DNA from: an uncultured Rikenella sp.
GTDB lineage: Bacteria > Bacteroidota > Bacteroidia > Bacteroidales > Rikenellaceae
NCBI GenBank assembly: GCA_910577885.1
Contig: CAJTNK010000016.1
Span: 1 to 28,031 of the forward strand
Reading direction: 5' to 3'
DNA length: 28,031 nucleotides
The position numbers were made by a program, and so were the translations under genes. Under the pieces are notes generated by a model. It was not told where the DNA came from and ran no database searches. It saw nothing but the letters and a program-made list of their open reading frames with translations. Below are positions 6,858 to 13,841 of this stretch, piece by piece. Position 1 is the stretch's first letter, and each line of letters starts with the position of its first letter.

Positions 6858-9641
6858 TTACGGTTCGGTGGTCGTCATGGATGAGTCTAAGCCATCAGCA
6901 TTGGGATAGTCTTTTTGAGCCAGAGTGTAGGCTTGAGTAAAGATTCGCTGGTTGATAAACGCTTGAAATTGCGGATTTTCAAGATAGTTGCGAGCAAATT
7001 CGGTTTTCTTGCCGAGAAGTCCGACAATGATTTGGAATAAAGCGTTGTTGGATTCAATTTCTGCGTTCTGTTCGTCGTTGCGGCGTGCGGCATTAGCGAA
7101 GTTTTCGACTAATGCCAGACGCTCCGGCAGAGATTTAATCTGTTCAATGGCTTCTTCAGGGTGCTCCCATTCGATACCCCCGAAAGTGGTATTAAATTCT
7201 TCAAGAATATTTGAGAGTTTATCGAAGTCCGGGTCTGAGGTAGAGCCTCCACCACTGACAGGAACCGGCTCGATTTCATCGTCACGGTTCTCCAACTCAA
7301 ACAGAGCCTCGCCCTGCTTGATTGCACGGTATTGGTCAAAATCGATAGCGTCAATCAATCCCTCCGTCCAGTCTTCACGCGGTATGCGTGGGAGTTTGGT
7401 TGCAAGAAGATACAGGTATGTGTACATCTTCTCCCAATAAGCCGTGAGGTGAGGAATGACAGCGGCAAGGAACGGATAGATACGGTTATATCCCTTGATG
7501 GCGCTTTTGCAGTCGATTTTGCTGTCGTTGTCGAGCTGTTTGAACCGCTCAACCGCTGTGTCGAGTATCGGGTCAAGCAAGGTGCGGTCATCCGCCGAGA
7601 AGAAGATGCGGTTGATTGCATCAACTTCTTCGGTCGTATAGATTGCGTACTGTTCGATTTTTTCAAGCAGGTCGTTGAGTTTGTTGGGGTCGGTTTCCTT
7701 GCTGAGGACGGTTGACTTATAGTAACGTTGGAACGCTTCGGCAACAAGGTCGGCATTTCCTGCGAAGTCGAGAACGAAGGTGTCTCGTTTCTTCGGGTGG
7801 CAACGATTCAGGCGTGAAAGGGTCTGAACCGCCTTAACATCGCTCAATACCTTGTCGACATACATGGTGTGGAGCAGTGGTTGGTCGTAGCCGGTCTGGA
7901 ATTTGTCGGCAACAATGAGGATGCGATAAGGATCCTGTCCCATCCGCTCTTCAATTTCGGAAGATGGGAACCCGTTCACATCAGATTCCGAGACCATCTT
8001 GCCGCTATATTCCTTTTGGCCGGAGAATGCGACAATAGCCTTGTAGGGGCTTTTTCGCTCGGTGAGTCGCTTTGAAATTTCGTAGTAGAAATCTATGGCA
8101 CGGAGAATACTCGATGTTACGACCATAGCGCGAGCTTGGCCGCCAACCTTTCCCCGGTCAATGACCGAAGTGTGGAAATGCTCAACAATGATGCGTGATT
8201 TTTCACCAATGGTTTCGGGCCGAGCTTCTACCCATGCACGGATTTTGGCAGAAGCCTGTTTTTTATCAAATTCCGGGTCTTCCTCAATGGCACGAACTAC
8301 TTTATAGAAAATCTGATAAGGTGTGTAGTTCTGCAACACGTCCATGATAAAGCCCTCTTCAATGGCTTGCTTCATGGAATAGACGTGAAAAGGAACGTGT
8401 TTTATTTCGCCCTCGGTATTGGGCGGAAGCGGAGTTCCGAACATTTCGAGGGTCTTGTTTTTCGGTGTAGCTGTAAAGGCGTAGTAGTTGGCATTCGCGG
8501 CCATTTTGCGTCCCTTTACAATCTTGGCGATTTTGTCCTCTATATCTTCATCATCGTCAGATGCATTGCCGCTGACTCCGATATTCATTTTAGCCGACAT
8601 CGAGCCATTCTGCGAGCTGTGGGCCTCGTCAATGATGATAGCGAATTTGCGGTCTTTGAGTTGGCCGCCGATAGCATCCAGAATAAAGGGAAACTTATGG
8701 ACGATGGTTATAATAATCTTCTTGCCCCCCTTTAAGGCGGTGGCAAGTGTATCGCTGCTATCAGCCCATGCCACGACATCGCGCAGTTTCTGAAACGAGC
8801 GTATGTTGTCGCGAATTTGCTTGTCGAGGTTGACGCGGTCGGTTACAATAATAACGCTGTCAACCACAGGCTCGTTGTTCTTCAATAACCCTACAAGCTG
8901 GTATGCAAGCCAGGTAATCGAGTTTGATTTGCCCGATCCGGCTGAGTGCTGAATAAGGTAACGATGGCCGACACCTTTCTCTTTTGATTCGCGAAGGAGT
9001 TGACGCACAACTTCGAGCTGATGATAACGAGGCCAAATGACCTTAGTCTTGATCTTGCCGGTTTTTTCGTCTTTTTTTTCGATGACCTGTGCGAAGTCTT
9101 CAATAATATTAGACAAGCTTTCTTTGGTGAGGATATTCTCCCAAAGGTAAGCCGTTCTCAATCCGTTTGGATTGACCGGGTTGCCCTTACCGCCGTTATT
9201 GCCCTTGTTGAATGGTAAGAACCAACTGCTTTTTCCGGAAAGCATCGAGCACATCGCAACGTCGGTATCATCGACTGCCAAATGCACGGCACAACGCTTT
9301 GGCTTGAAAAGCAGGTCTTTCGGATTGCGGTCGTTTTGATACTGCGCCTTGGCATTTTCTACCGTCTGACCTGTAAAGTGGTTCTTCAATTCCATCGTGA
9401 CGACAGGCAGGCCGTTGATAAACAATGCGATATCTACCGATAGCATGGTGTCGGTCGGGCTGTAGTGCAGCTGACGTATGGCTGTGAAGTCATTGTCGGC
9501 ATACAGTTTTTTTGCCGGAACAACCGAAATGAGTTCCCATCCTTGCTCGCCGAGTTTGTTCAGTTTCTTAACGACGCTTTGATCGATTTCTTCATCCGTC
9601 AGATTGTGGAACGATAGGGTTCTATATTCGAGTTTTTGCAT
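6858..9641 (-). CDS. HsdR-like type I restriction endonuclease/translocase, no HsdM or HsdS nearby
   Basis: A superfamily 2 DNA translocase with an N-terminal nuclease. I take the ATG at 9641, two bases after the glycosylase stop, giving 927 residues; the longer frame would use a TTG inside that gene. The nuclease core shows Asp70 (SVDIALFINGLP) and Glu84-Leu-Lys86 (MELKN), the PD-(D/E)XK set. Walker A AGSGKS starts at 234, DEAH is at 339-341, AFTATPKNK follows, then GYDQPLLHTMYVDK (motif V) and QTLSRLNR (motif VI). The helical C-terminal region normally docks on HsdM. Residues 1-45 (DEEIDQSVVKKLNKLGEQGWELISV in parts) look like a DUF4177-type module instead of the roughly 120-residue N-terminus usual in this HsdR group. 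No hsdM or hsdS lies in the window; the only methylase here is the type III Mod. Confidence 0.88.
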   Translation of the reverse strand: MQKLEYRTLSFHNLTDEEIDQSVVKKLNKLGEQGWELISVVPAKKLYADNDFTAIRQLHYSPTDTMLSVDIALFINGLPVVTMELKNHFTGQTVENAKAQYQNDRNPKDLLFKPKRCAVHLAVDDTDVAMCSMLSGKSSWFLPFNKGNNGGKGNPVNPNGLRTAYLWENILTKESLSNIIEDFAQVIEKKDEKTGKIKTKVIWPRYHQLEVVRQLLRESKEKGVGHRYLIQHSAGSGKSNSITWLAYQLVGLLKNNEPVVDSVIIVTDRVNLDKQIRDNIRSFQKLRDVVAWADSSDTLATALKGGKKIIITIVHKFPFILDAIGGQLKDRKFAIIIDEAHSSQNGSMSAKMNIGVSGNASDDDEDIEDKIAKIVKGRKMAANANYYAFTATPKNKTLEMFGTPLPPNTEGEIKHVPFHVYSMKQAIEEGFIMDVLQNYTPYQIFYKVVRAIEEDPEFDKKQASAKIRAWVEARPETIGEKSRIIVEHFHTSVIDRGKVGGQARAMVVTSSILRAIDFYYEISKRLTERKSPYKAIVAFSGQKEYSGKMVSESDVNGFPSSEIEERMGQDPYRILIVADKFQTGYDQPLLHTMYVDKVLSDVKAVQTLSRLNRCHPKKRDTFVLDFAGNADLVAEAFQRYYKSTVLSKETDPNKLNDLLEKIEQYAIYTTEEVDAINRIFFSADDRTLLDPILDTAVERFKQLDNDSKIDCKSAIKGYNRIYPFLAAVIPHLTAYWEKMYTYLYLLATKLPRIPREDWTEGLIDAIDFDQYRAIKQGEALFELENRDDEIEPVPVSGGGSTSDPDFDKLSNILEEFNTTFGGIEWEHPEEAIEQIKSLPERLALVENFANAARRNDEQNAEIESNNALFQIIVGLLGKKTEFARNYLENPQFQAFINQRIFTQAYTLAQKDYPNADGLDSSMTTTEP

Positions 9642-9643
9642 GT

Positions 9644-10411
9644 CTATATCTGAAATAGCCGTTTCCAATCTTTAATCATTACGGCATCATTGAATTGTTG
9701 GTTTGCCGGACTGCTGCTACGTAATGTGAGGTTATCGGGAAATTGTCCTGCGAAATATTTGTTGTATAGTCGCTCTGCCTTTTGACCGTTGAATGCAATA
9801 GTTCGAATCGTAGGGTATTGATGGAGGAACTTTTGCAAATTATTCGGGAGTTCGGATCGTATGTCGGAGTCCAAACTCCCATGACGGTCGGCTGTATGTA
9901 CGACATCCCATAAGGCAATTTTATGAGAAAATAATAATTGCTTTTTCTCCTCGTATGTTAGAGGGATAGGGCTATTTGCGACATGAGCAATAATAGACCA
10001 GAAACGATTTCCCGATTTAGCATAATATTGCTTCTTTTGCAATGATGCGTCTCCGGGTAATGTTCCGAGAATTAAAATTGTCGGATTGCTCCCGACCAAA
10101 GGCGGTAATGATTTTTTATTGGAGGATGATATTACCATAGTTGGTTTAGGATGTGATGCAGGGAGCGTTGAGGCTCTTTTCTGTCCGCTCTTTGAGTGGG
10201 GAATATGCCACTTGTTGCCGATTTGATATGCGTGGAGAATTTTTCCGTCACGCAATAGTTTGCGGAGCGGTAATCCAGGACGATCTTTGGAATCGGATAA
10301 TAAACCTGCTTGAGCTAATATCTTATTTGCGTGAACAGGAGTAATGTTGGTTTGGTTGTTCCGAATCAAGTATTCGTCTATATATTTTATGATTTGAGTA
10401 ATGTTTGTCAT
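9644..10411 (-). CDS. hypoxanthine-DNA-glycosylase-like protein (UDG superfamily) with N-terminal extension
   Basis: Predicted to excise deaminated or otherwise modified bases. The chosen start is ATG 10411 (255 residues); the frame continues upstream into hipT but lacks homology there. Residues 112-255 hold the UDG-superfamily domain: ILILGTLPGDASL (113-125) with YYAKSGNRFW (129-138), FNGQKA (207-212) and RSSSPAN (231-237), the pattern of family 6 (HDG). Residues 1-72 form a separate module, TPVHANKILAQAGLL then LRKLLRDGKI and GNKWHIPHS, which reads like a small winged-helix or DNA-binding domain. Residues 73-105 are a Ser/Lys linker. It follows hipT by 32 bases and its stop is two bases from the hsdR-like start, so those two are translationally coupled. 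Its place among defence genes suggests action on phage DNA rather than housekeeping repair; this is inference. Confidence 0.83.
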   Translation of the reverse strand: MTNITQIIKYIDEYLIRNNQTNITPVHANKILAQAGLLSDSKDRPGLPLRKLLRDGKILHAYQIGNKWHIPHSKSGQKRASTLPASHPKPTMVISSSNKKSLPPLVGSNPTILILGTLPGDASLQKKQYYAKSGNRFWSIIAHVANSPIPLTYEEKKQLLFSHKIALWDVVHTADRHGSLDSDIRSELPNNLQKFLHQYPTIRTIAFNGQKAERLYNKYFAGQFPDNLTLRSSSPANQQFNDAVMIKDWKRLFQI

Positions 10412-10443
10412 CGGTATTCGGTAGTTTGTTTTTTTCTCTGTTA

Positions 10444-11382
10444 TTATATTCTTCCGATTCTTTCTGCTATAAGCGCTTTGTATTTGCCTTTCATTTCTTC
10501 GGGCAGGAACGAAATGTCGATCCATTCGCCCCATTTCGGAATGGCTTTGATGAATTTTTTGAACAGGTTGTCGATTACCTTTTCGTCCATGCCCGAAGCC
10601 GTCATTGCCTGCACGAAATCGTTGCGGCGTAGTTTGCGTTTGCGGCCGTTCAGCGTCAATGCCAATTCCTCGGTATCTTCGGGTAAAACGAGCGCTGTCG
10701 ATAGCAGGTCATAAGCCGGTGTCAGCCCATAAATACCCGGATTTAGGCTGTACAGCGAAAAGTTTTTGAGGTGCATGTCGGCATTGCCCGTGAGCCACGT
10801 AAACAACACCTGCTCCCAGAAATTGACGACGTCCAGTTTCGGGGCGGAAGAGTAGCGCAGAATCGTTTTGGCGATCTGCTCGTAGGAGCCTTTGTATTTG
10901 TGTTCGGTCAGTCGCTCGGAGAGCTGGCAGAGGTCTTCCATCGGATATTTTTCACCGCGGGGGCCTCGGTCGATGCGGCGTGTGATGTAGCACAACTCCC
11001 CGTCGGCAAAGCGGACGAGCGAGTGGGGGACGACCTGCATCTTCGCGGCTTCGGCCATGTGCATGGTCAAATCTTCCAGCTCCGGCAAATGCGGATAATG
11101 TTCGGTCTGCGGTTTGAGGATGTAGCGGCCCCATAGCCCGACGATCGTAAAGCGTTCCGGGGTGCCTTTGCCCGCTTTGGCAATATCGAGCGATAGTTTC
11201 GCCTGCACTCCGGTCAGCGTCGTCTGGCTGCGGATTACCTCGCGGGCAAGTTCCGCGATATTGGTGCGCGTGTAGGGGAGCAAAGGAGCTTCGGGAGTGC
11301 CGAAAATCTTCTTGGAGCAGGATTTGTGGAAATCCCGCTCGCCGTCGGCTAATTCTTTGTAGCAATATAAACAACGCTCCAT
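10444..11382 (-). CDS. hipT: HipT-like Ser/Thr kinase toxin (HipA kinase core without its N-terminal subdomain)
   Basis: A HipA-family kinase of 312 residues; relatives phosphorylate aminoacyl-tRNA synthetases and arrest growth. Start ATG 11382 lies one base after the hipS-like stop, with AAAGGAGGAG just upstream. Residues 4-22 (CLYCYKEL..FHKSC) form a possible zinc knuckle (Cys4, Cys7, His19, Cys22). The Gly-rich ATP loop is TLTGVQAK (55-62), with Thr where other HipA/HipT loops often have Ser phosphosites. GNADMHLKN (199-207) gives catalytic Asp202, and PAYDLLS (222-228) gives metal-binding Asp225. The N-terminal subdomain of classical HipA is encoded separately by the upstream gene, as in the E. 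coli HipBST system. The glycosylase gene follows 32 bases later. Kinase identity is secure; the tripartite behaviour is inferred from gene order and domain split. Confidence 0.87.
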   Translation of the reverse strand: MERCLYCYKELADGERDFHKSCSKKIFGTPEAPLLPYTRTNIAELAREVIRSQTTLTGVQAKLSLDIAKAGKGTPERFTIVGLWGRYILKPQTEHYPHLPELEDLTMHMAEAAKMQVVPHSLVRFADGELCYITRRIDRGPRGEKYPMEDLCQLSERLTEHKYKGSYEQIAKTILRYSSAPKLDVVNFWEQVLFTWLTGNADMHLKNFSLYSLNPGIYGLTPAYDLLSTALVLPEDTEELALTLNGRKRKLRRNDFVQAMTASGMDEKVIDNLFKKFIKAIPKWGEWIDISFLPEEMKGKYKALIAERIGRI

Positions 11383-11383
11383 G

Positions 11384-11713
11384 TTACTCCTCCTTTGATT
11401 CGATGGGTACGACACTGACTGCACCGATGCTGTCTTTGCAGCAGGCCAAAAGCAGCGACATCCTATCGCGGTTGTCGATTTTCCAACTCTTTTCGACAAT
11501 GTCGAGCAGCCATCCTTCGGGAATCAATCCGTCAAAGAACGGGAACAGCACCTTGTCGCGATATACCTGCTTCGTAAGCGGCAGTGTGAGACTGACCGCT
11601 TCGGCGTCGGGCAGGCGGAGATAGTCGGCATCGTAGCGGAATGTGTAACCAGTTTCGTCCTCGGTTAAAAGCCCCGCCTTGCGGTCGTAGAGGTAAATGG
11701 CAGCCTGTTTCAT
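11384..11713 (-). CDS. hipS: HipS-like protein (HipA N-terminal subdomain as a separate gene)
   Basis: This 109-residue protein corresponds to the HipA N-terminal (Couple_hipA) domain: FPFFDGLIPEGWLLD at about 57-71 and KDSIGAVSV near residue 94 match the conserved FxxLLPEG and GxxGAVS blocks. In HipBST systems the equivalent small protein is the antitoxin that occupies the kinase active site, whereas HipB mainly represses transcription. Trp68 lies in the PEGW turn; a tryptophan is reported to do the blocking in E. coli HipS, but I cannot align the two without a structure. Its ATG overlaps the hipB stop (ATGA) and its stop is one base from the kinase start, so all three are tightly coupled. 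The frame is intact and no fusion to the kinase is possible without a frameshift. Confidence 0.82.
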   Translation of the reverse strand: MKQAAIYLYDRKAGLLTEDETGYTFRYDADYLRLPDAEAVSLTLPLTKQVYRDKVLFPFFDGLIPEGWLLDIVEKSWKIDNRDRMSLLLACCKDSIGAVSVVPIESKEE

Positions 11714-11925
11714 CGGTCATCCGTTTTTGTCATCGGCACCACTCCGACCTCGGCTCCGAATAGGTTGAGAATCTGATTGACTTTGTCCAGCCGCAGCGTC
11801 GGTTTCCCTTGCTCCAGTTCGCGCACGAACCGCAGTCCCACGCCCGATTTCTCGGACAGCTCGACCTGCGTCAGCCGATGTTGCTTGCGCATAGCCTTCA
11901 CGTATTTCGATAATGTCGTCTGCAT
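11710..11925 (-). CDS. hipB: HipB-like XRE-family HTH repressor
   Basis: A 71-residue helix-turn-helix protein: RKQHRLTQVELSEKSGVG (about 12-29) then FVRELEQGKPT, the usual XRE recognition region, and LRLDKVNQILNLFGAEVG, characteristic of HipB relatives. The start is ATG 11925 with AAAGAGG at 11932-11938; the longer frame begins at a TTG upstream of that ribosome site and is rejected. It is the first gene of the hip operon and overlaps hipS by four bases. It should autorepress through the two palindromes that flank its promoter, since one of them overlaps its own ribosome-binding site. Confidence 0.88.
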   Translation of the reverse strand: MQTTLSKYVKAMRKQHRLTQVELSEKSGVGLRFVRELEQGKPTLRLDKVNQILNLFGAEVGVVPMTKTDDR

Positions 11926-11988
11926 GTTATACCTCTTTGGGTGCAAAAATAGTGAAATAATTTTTATTTACACCTTTTAGGGTATAAA
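11926..11988 (-). promoter_or_regulatory. hip operon promoter with two operator palindromes
   Basis: On the minus strand TATTTTTG (11951 to 11944) matches the -7 consensus TAnnTTTG and would start the message near 11937, a leader of about 12 bases before hipB. Two 21-base arms, 11927-11947 and 11967-11987, are inverted copies agreeing at 14 of 21 positions. The distal one is itself a palindrome, TTTACACC-N6-GGTATAAA (11967-11988), 7 of 8 bases paired. The proximal one (TTTGCACC-N6-GGTATAAC read on the minus strand) covers part of the -7 box, the start site and the hipB ribosome site. The layout fits cooperative autorepression by HipB. Confidence 0.7.
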
Positions 11989-12023
11989 TAGTCTGTTGTT
12001 TGTCAAAATACTCCTATGCGGGT

Positions 12024-12056
12024 ATAGTAAATTAATTGGTGGGAAATATTTACTAT
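12024..12056. repeat. 9-bp perfect inverted repeat between hip promoter and upstream operon
   Basis: ATAGTAAAT (12024-12032) pairs with ATTTACTAT (12048-12056) around a 15-base loop. It sits between the end of the six-gene operon (stop at 12111) and the hip promoter. No T-tract follows on the minus strand, so a simple intrinsic terminator is not supported. A second weak dyad, AATAGAAA with TTTCTCTATT at about 12074-12096, lies closer to the stop and is the better terminator candidate, though it is bulged. Confidence 0.4.
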
Positions 12057-12110
12057 TGTTTAAAATAAGTCAAATAGAAAGCCGTTTTCTCTATTAGAAC
12101 TAAATTATTT

Positions 12111-12871
12111 TTAATCAAGTTCGTAGATTTTGGGTTTTGCCCACAGCCAAGTGCCTTCTAATTGTTCATTAGGAGTTAAAAACTCAATGTCAATAACTTT
12201 ATGGGCGAAATCAATATTTTTCCTTAATGTATCTATCTCGATATCAGAAATGTGAAACTTGAAGATTTTTTTGATAATTTGACCTGTGTCGGCAATATGG
12301 ATTTTGCAAACAGCTTTATAATCGCCAACCTTCCAGATCATCGAATTTTTATATAATCGAATAATTTCATTGTATTCACTTGACCGTTTTACTATATTAA
12401 TATCAAGCTCTCCTGTTTTCCGTTGGTTCTCAATGAATGTATTTAGTTTATAAATCAATTGTTTATGGTTTTCGCGAAAAATAACAGATTGAAAACCGAT
12501 AAACTTTTCAATTAATACATCTTTGTAAGCATTGATCGCAATAGCATTTTGTTGTTTCGCCATTGTTGCAATACCAGTTGGGGATTGCAGTTCATAGAAA
12601 GTTTCGCTATACCAAACCCATTTAAGGTTATGTTTTGCACCGTCTTTATCTTCTAACTCTAATTCTATGTTATCAATAAGCGCATGTTTTTTTCTTGCTA
12701 AAAAGGATATTCGTATGTTAAATGCATTGCCAAATTTAATAAATCCCACCTCGGCTTCTTCTTCATGGAATATTTGAATTTTGGGTTTTGCAGCCAATGG
12801 TAAATCCAAGAAAAAATTTGAGGCAGCCACGCTAATGCGCCCAATATTGCAATAATGTCAATTATTTTCAT
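12111..12871 (-). pseudogene. membrane-anchored protein of unknown function, -1 frameshift at a slippery heptamer
   Basis: Two frames join into one sensible protein of about 253 residues. The first frame starts at ATG 12871, 18 bases below the nuclease stop, and encodes a hydrophobic anchor, MKIIDIIAILGALAWLPQIF, then SWIYHWLQNP. The second frame continues KIQIFHEEEAEVGFIKFG and runs to 12111; alone it would need a GTG start at 12830 inside non-homologous sequence. The join is at C CCA AAA (minus strand, 12785 to 12779), an exact X XXY YYZ heptamer in phase, so a -1 slip gives NP-KIQIF with no lost residue. Restoring a fifth A to the A-run would also do so, hence a one-base deletion or read error is equally possible. 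The soluble part is beta-rich with charged C-terminal strands; I do not recognise a family. Last gene of the type III operon. Confidence 0.65.
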
Positions 12872-12889
12872 AATATAAAGAATTGTTTG

Positions 12890-13831
12890 CTATTTACTAA
12901 TCATGTCTTGGTATCTCAAATATATGTTGCCGGTGTGAGCTGCGGCTCTTTTCTTTTGCCGTAACAAATCGGGTAATGATATCCGTTCGTCAAGGATGGC
13001 CATTATATCGGTTCCGTCCATTAAAAACATCAATTTCCGTCCGGATGAGAACGCGCTAATGGCATCTGGAGAAAAGCCGTTAATAGAAATAAATAATCCA
13101 AGAGTATTATCGAGTTTGCGTTGTAATTTGCCGGAGAAAGCGTCTAAATCATCTATTGCAGTTAATTCATTTCGCCATTTTGCTTCCAATAAGTACTCGT
13201 CATTATTAAATGTAAAAGCTCCATCAATTTGTTCTCCTGTGATCTTGAAAGATGACTTCGGAGCTAAATCGTATAGTAAGAATAAATCATTCAACAATTT
13301 TTCTAAAGCATATCCTCTTGCTTGAAAATCTTTTGTGCTGGCGAGAGTATAAAAAATTTCTTTTAATTGTTCAATGCTTTGTTTTACTCGGTTTAGCTCA
13401 TTTGTTTGTTTTTGAAGCTGTTCACGGCGTTGTTTGATAAATTCTGTTTCTTGTTGAATATTGACATATCCGGATGTGTGTTTACGTAATGCTGCGACAG
13501 CATCTTTTGCTTGTCTAACTTTTTCTTTCCCGTTCTCTAATGCTATTAAATGTGTAAAATCATCAAAAGTAGAAACATCCAAAATTAATTGTAATAATGT
13601 ATCATATGTCTTTTCTCCATTTTTCTCAAGCATACTTATAACTCGAGCAACTATATTGCGTTTGGGTTCACTCCAGTTAATTACCGATAAAATTTCTGCA
13701 TGGTCAATAGCTTGATACAAATACCTTTTTAGGTCTTCTTTATACCAATAAATTACAGACAGTGCTTTTTCTAAAGCCACTATCGCTTGTGGGGAAATCT
13801 TTTTTATCACGAATAATGGATTTAATATCAA
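12890..13831 (-). CDS. PD-(D/E)XK (Mrr-like) restriction endonuclease-type protein
   Basis: A 313-residue protein. Residues 1-115 form a helical module with IYWYKEDLKRYLYQAI (27-42), INWSEPKRNIVARVISML (51-68) and TYDTLLQLILDVSTFDDF (75-92). It resembles the adaptor-like N-terminal domains of some bacterial restriction proteins, but I cannot name it. Residues 122-160 are a coiled coil. The nuclease core follows: RGYALEKLLNDLF (172-184), Asp203 in GEQIDGAF, and Glu216-Ala-Lys218 in YLLEAKWRN, the Mrr-type PD-(D/E)XK set. LGLFISINGFSPDA then completes the fold. The start is a TTG at 13831, ten bases after the res stop; a GTG at 13810 is an alternative. It probably acts with, or as back-up to, the type III system. 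AT-rich compared with res. Confidence 0.78.
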   Translation of the reverse strand: MILNPLFVIKKISPQAIVALEKALSVIYWYKEDLKRYLYQAIDHAEILSVINWSEPKRNIVARVISMLEKNGEKTYDTLLQLILDVSTFDDFTHLIALENGKEKVRQAKDAVAALRKHTSGYVNIQQETEFIKQRREQLQKQTNELNRVKQSIEQLKEIFYTLASTKDFQARGYALEKLLNDLFLLYDLAPKSSFKITGEQIDGAFTFNNDEYLLEAKWRNELTAIDDLDAFSGKLQRKLDNTLGLFISINGFSPDAISAFSSGRKLMFLMDGTDIMAILDERISLPDLLRQKKRAAAHTGNIYLRYQDMISK

Positions 13832-13841
13832 ATAATTTGAT

